From positions 62,001-126,000 of the forward strand of contig NZ_JASZYT010000003.1 of the NCBI RefSeq assembly GCF_030316765.1: a stretch of 64,000 nucleotides of DNA. Direction: 5' to 3'. The DNA comes from Variovorax saccharolyticus. GTDB taxonomy: Bacteria; Pseudomonadota; Gammaproteobacteria; Burkholderiales; Burkholderiaceae_C. The notes beneath the pieces are model-generated. The model was given only the letters and a program-made list of their open reading frames with translations, did not search any database and was not told the DNA's origin. This document shows positions 62,298 through 64,000 of the stretch, piece by piece. Both the position numbers and the translations under genes were made by a program. Numbering within the stretch: the first letter of the stretch is position 1; each line of letters opens with the position of its first letter.

Positions 62298-64000
62298 GGT
62301 TGGACTCCCTGTTGGGCGGCGATGTGGCTACCAACCTGAGCGGCGAGTTGCTTTAGCTCGGGCACCTGATGAACCATGCGCTGAACGAACTCGGCCTGCA
62401 TCTCAGGCGACAGCTTCTCCACCCATTGGCGGGTCTGCGCGGGGAGACTCATCGCGCCGATCATCATGCGGATGCCCGTCTCGCTGTAGAGCGCATGGGA
62501 GAGAGCGGTGCCGCCGAGGCCGAGAGCAGCCGCACCACCAGCGACGACAGGGGCCGGTACGCCCGCCATGTGAGCCCCTGCCGCAGCCGCCGCGCCGAGA
62601 CCAGGCACTCCGAGATTGCGAGACAAGGAACGGCTGAGGCCGGTCCCCGGCTCGTTCAACGTCTCCCGTGCTGCGTCGTTGAGCGCGAGGCGGGGATCAC
62701 GGGCTGATACCTTGGAGCGCGTCGAGGCGGCACGGAACTGATCCGGCGTGAACTGCCCCCGCGTGCCGGTGGCCCGCTCGGTGGCGATGTTGACGGGGAG
62801 CATTCGCTTGTACGCCCCGTTGAGCTGCGTCAGCATTTGCAGCACCTGGGGATCGTTGCTCTTGAGCGCATCCCGCATGTTCGACTGGAGCGCGTAGAAC
62901 GCCATCCCGAGCGGATGGTCGGCCGGGTTGTCGCTATGGGCGTGCGAGCGGGCGAACTCACCAATTTCACGGTCGATCTTCTTGGCGGTCACGCCGTCGA
63001 TCGCATTGCCCTTCTGGACCAACGGCGCGATCTTCTGGGCGTAGTAGCGGGCGACAACTCCCTCTTGGGCGTCGGTCAGAAGCGGGATGGATCGAACGGC
63101 TTGCTGCGTCTGCCCTGCGGCGCGCTTTACGTCCTGCGGAGTCAGGAACGTCTGGGGCTTAACGCGCTCGTACGCTTGGTCAATCTGGGCGTTGATCTGG
63201 CGCACCGCCTTGAAGCCCGAGCCGTCATGGGGGATGCCCGTCTCCTTGAGGGCTTGGTCAATCTCGGCCTCGCTGTACTGCTTCAGGGCACGCTTCTTTG
63301 CCCGGTCAACAGCGGCTCCCGCCAATGGGAAGCTCGACAACGTGCGCTCCGCACCGGCGACGATGCCCTCACCGCCGAAGGCTTGTCCTGGGCTCGGTGT
63401 GATGCCACGCTTGAGAAGCTGTTGAGCCTCGGCGGTGATCCCGCCCGTCATCCGCCCGATCAGATTCCCAGCCATGCGCCCACCAGCAGCACCGCCTGCG
63501 CCCTTCCAGGCCGCGTCACCAGGGTCGCCCCCACTCAAGCCCGCTTTGGCCGCCTCGTAGCCCGCGTTGGCCGCAACGTCGCCGACAAGCGGCGCGGCGC
63601 GTGAAAGGCCGAGCGCACGGGGGAACGCACTGGCGACCTTGGCGGCGCGAGCGATGGGGACCGCGGTCAGGGCCAACTCGGGGACCACGTTCCCGACACC
63701 GCCCATCATTCCGGTCCGGTCGTACGCGGCGTCAAGCGCCTCGGTCGGCTGCGGTCGGGCGTGTTTGAGCCCCGCAATATCCGTGATCACCTTGTCGCTC
63801 CCGGTCACGATGTTCTTCGCGCCGCGGGCGATCCCAACACCGAGGTCAGCTACACCGGTCCCGAGCACGTCCATGAAGCCCCCCGGCTCGGGCTTGAGCG
63901 CCGTCTCCAACCGCTCGCGCAAGGACGGCTCATCGACGGACGTGCCGCGAACCTCGACACGCGGAGGGGCCTTGAAGTCGTTCCAAGGCTCGCCCTTGGC
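62294..64000 (-). CDS. Large hydrophobic phage protein (internal virion/ejection-like), cut by the window
   Basis: At least 568 codons, open to the right edge on the minus strand. Near the edge it contains 'AKGEPWNDFKAPPRVEV', a PW-acidic segment of the kind found at repeated processing or docking sites of large phage polyproteins. Then come Ala/Gly-rich hydrophobic helices ('LALTAVPIARAAKVASAFPR', 'APVVAGGAAALGLGGTALSH') and long amphipathic stretches. This suits a pilot or DNA-ejection protein of a podovirus-like phage. The stop overlaps the next gene by 4 bases. The true start lies outside. Confidence 0.55.
   Translation of the reverse strand, partial: AKGEPWNDFKAPPRVEVRGTSVDEPSLRERLETALKPEPGGFMDVLGTGVADLGVGIARGAKNIVTGSDKVITDIAGLKHARPQPTEALDAAYDRTGMMGGVGNVVPELALTAVPIARAAKVASAFPRALGLSRAAPLVGDVAANAGYEAAKAGLSGGDPGDAAWKGAGGAAGGRMAGNLIGRMTGGITAEAQQLLKRGITPSPGQAFGGEGIVAGAERTLSSFPLAGAAVDRAKKRALKQYSEAEIDQALKETGIPHDGSGFKAVRQINAQIDQAYERVKPQTFLTPQDVKRAAGQTQQAVRSIPLLTDAQEGVVARYYAQKIAPLVQKGNAIDGVTAKKIDREIGEFARSHAHSDNPADHPLGMAFYALQSNMRDALKSNDPQVLQMLTQLNGAYKRMLPVNIATERATGTRGQFTPDQFRAASTRSKVSARDPRLALNDAARETLNEPGTGLSRSLSRNLGVPGLGAAAAAGAHMAGVPAPVVAGGAAALGLGGTALSHALYSETGIRMMIGAMSLPAQTRQWVEKLSPEMQAEFVQRMVHQVPELKQLAAQVGSHIAAQQGVQP

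Larger units (their letters stand above)
58250..64000. mobile_element. Integrated genomic island or prophage, left portion
   Basis: From the ArsC/YffB-like junction to the window edge the gene content is unrelated to the housekeeping run. It comprises a tyrosine integrase, a DUF4145-like protein, short unknown proteins and a tightly packed minus-strand set ending in a large hydrophobic phage-type protein. Base composition is visibly less GC-rich and intergenic spaces are longer. The far boundary is outside the window. Confidence 0.75.

Overview
The window is very GC-rich bacterial chromosome, except for a visibly less GC-rich right end. Gene content and order point to a betaproteobacterium of the order Burkholderiales, probably Comamonadaceae. 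The lineage markers are folC-SPOR-cvpA-purF-metZ-gltX in one run, a GltX with an HLGN-type signature, a napEDABC-ccmABCDEFGHI supra-operon and a stand-alone LigAB ring-cleavage dioxygenase. The assignment is inferred from these families, not from a database match.

Layout. (1) 1-13,833, minus strand: most of an extracellular-type contractile injection system (eCIS, a phage-tail-like particle). In transcription order it encodes a small helical protein, a Pvc16/DUF4255 tail terminator, an unknown protein, sheath, tube, second sheath, second tube, a tube-initiator-like protein with a Gly/Ser tail instead of LysM, a 56-aa protein, gpD-like and gpV-like halves of a split spike, a 555-aa protein with C-terminal membrane helices, gp25, gpJ, a 44-aa micro-ORF and a tail protein cut by the left edge. 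The AAA+ ATPase, tape measure, fibres and cargo are not in the window. (2) 14,060-14,431: an NlpE-like envelope protein. (3) 14,456-25,497, minus: periplasmic nitrate reductase (napEDABC) running straight into the complete system I cytochrome c maturation genes (ccmABCDEFGHI), so that catalytic c-type cytochromes and their heme-attachment machinery are made together. A good sigma70-like promoter with an overlapping inverted repeat lies upstream of napE.

(4) 25,663-31,955: a metabolic and regulatory patch: LysR with divergent ligA-ligB, AraC-OsmC, methyltransferase, PfpI and a ribbon-helix-helix protein. (5) 31,898-38,214: a putative zinc metallopeptidase lipoprotein, two paralogous lipoproteins (the upstream one frameshifted), a small unknown protein, a secreted M20 amidohydrolase with divergent LysR, and a DUF454 membrane protein. 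(6) 38,265-38,460: an intergenic stretch with a TATAAT box, several hairpins and a rho-independent terminator, a candidate small RNA. (7) 38,555-44,141: MarR-FUSC, then a low-oxygen-type group (zinc alcohol dehydrogenase, SulP transporter, two universal stress proteins) with two FNR/Anr-like boxes. (8) 44,309-50,775: an OmpR/histidine-kinase pair facing a translationally coupled cassette (GNAT-like 'thermostable hemolysin', AMP-ligase, heme-oxygenase-like protein, SDR, with a separate TPR protein). It looks like an uncharacterised small-molecule pathway; its ligase is frameshifted in this sequence.

(9) 50,915-58,191, minus: a three-tRNA operon (Ala-GGC, Glu-TTC, Asp-GTC) and housekeeping genes gltX, metZ, purF, cvpA, a SPOR protein and folC. 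(10) 58,238 to the right edge: an integrated element. A tyrosine integrase sits beside what looks like the first ten codons of an ArsC/YffB-type reductase gene, suggesting integration inside that gene. The element carries a DUF4145-like zinc-ribbon protein, small unknown proteins, and a minus-strand phage-type group ending in a large hydrophobic protein that runs off the window.
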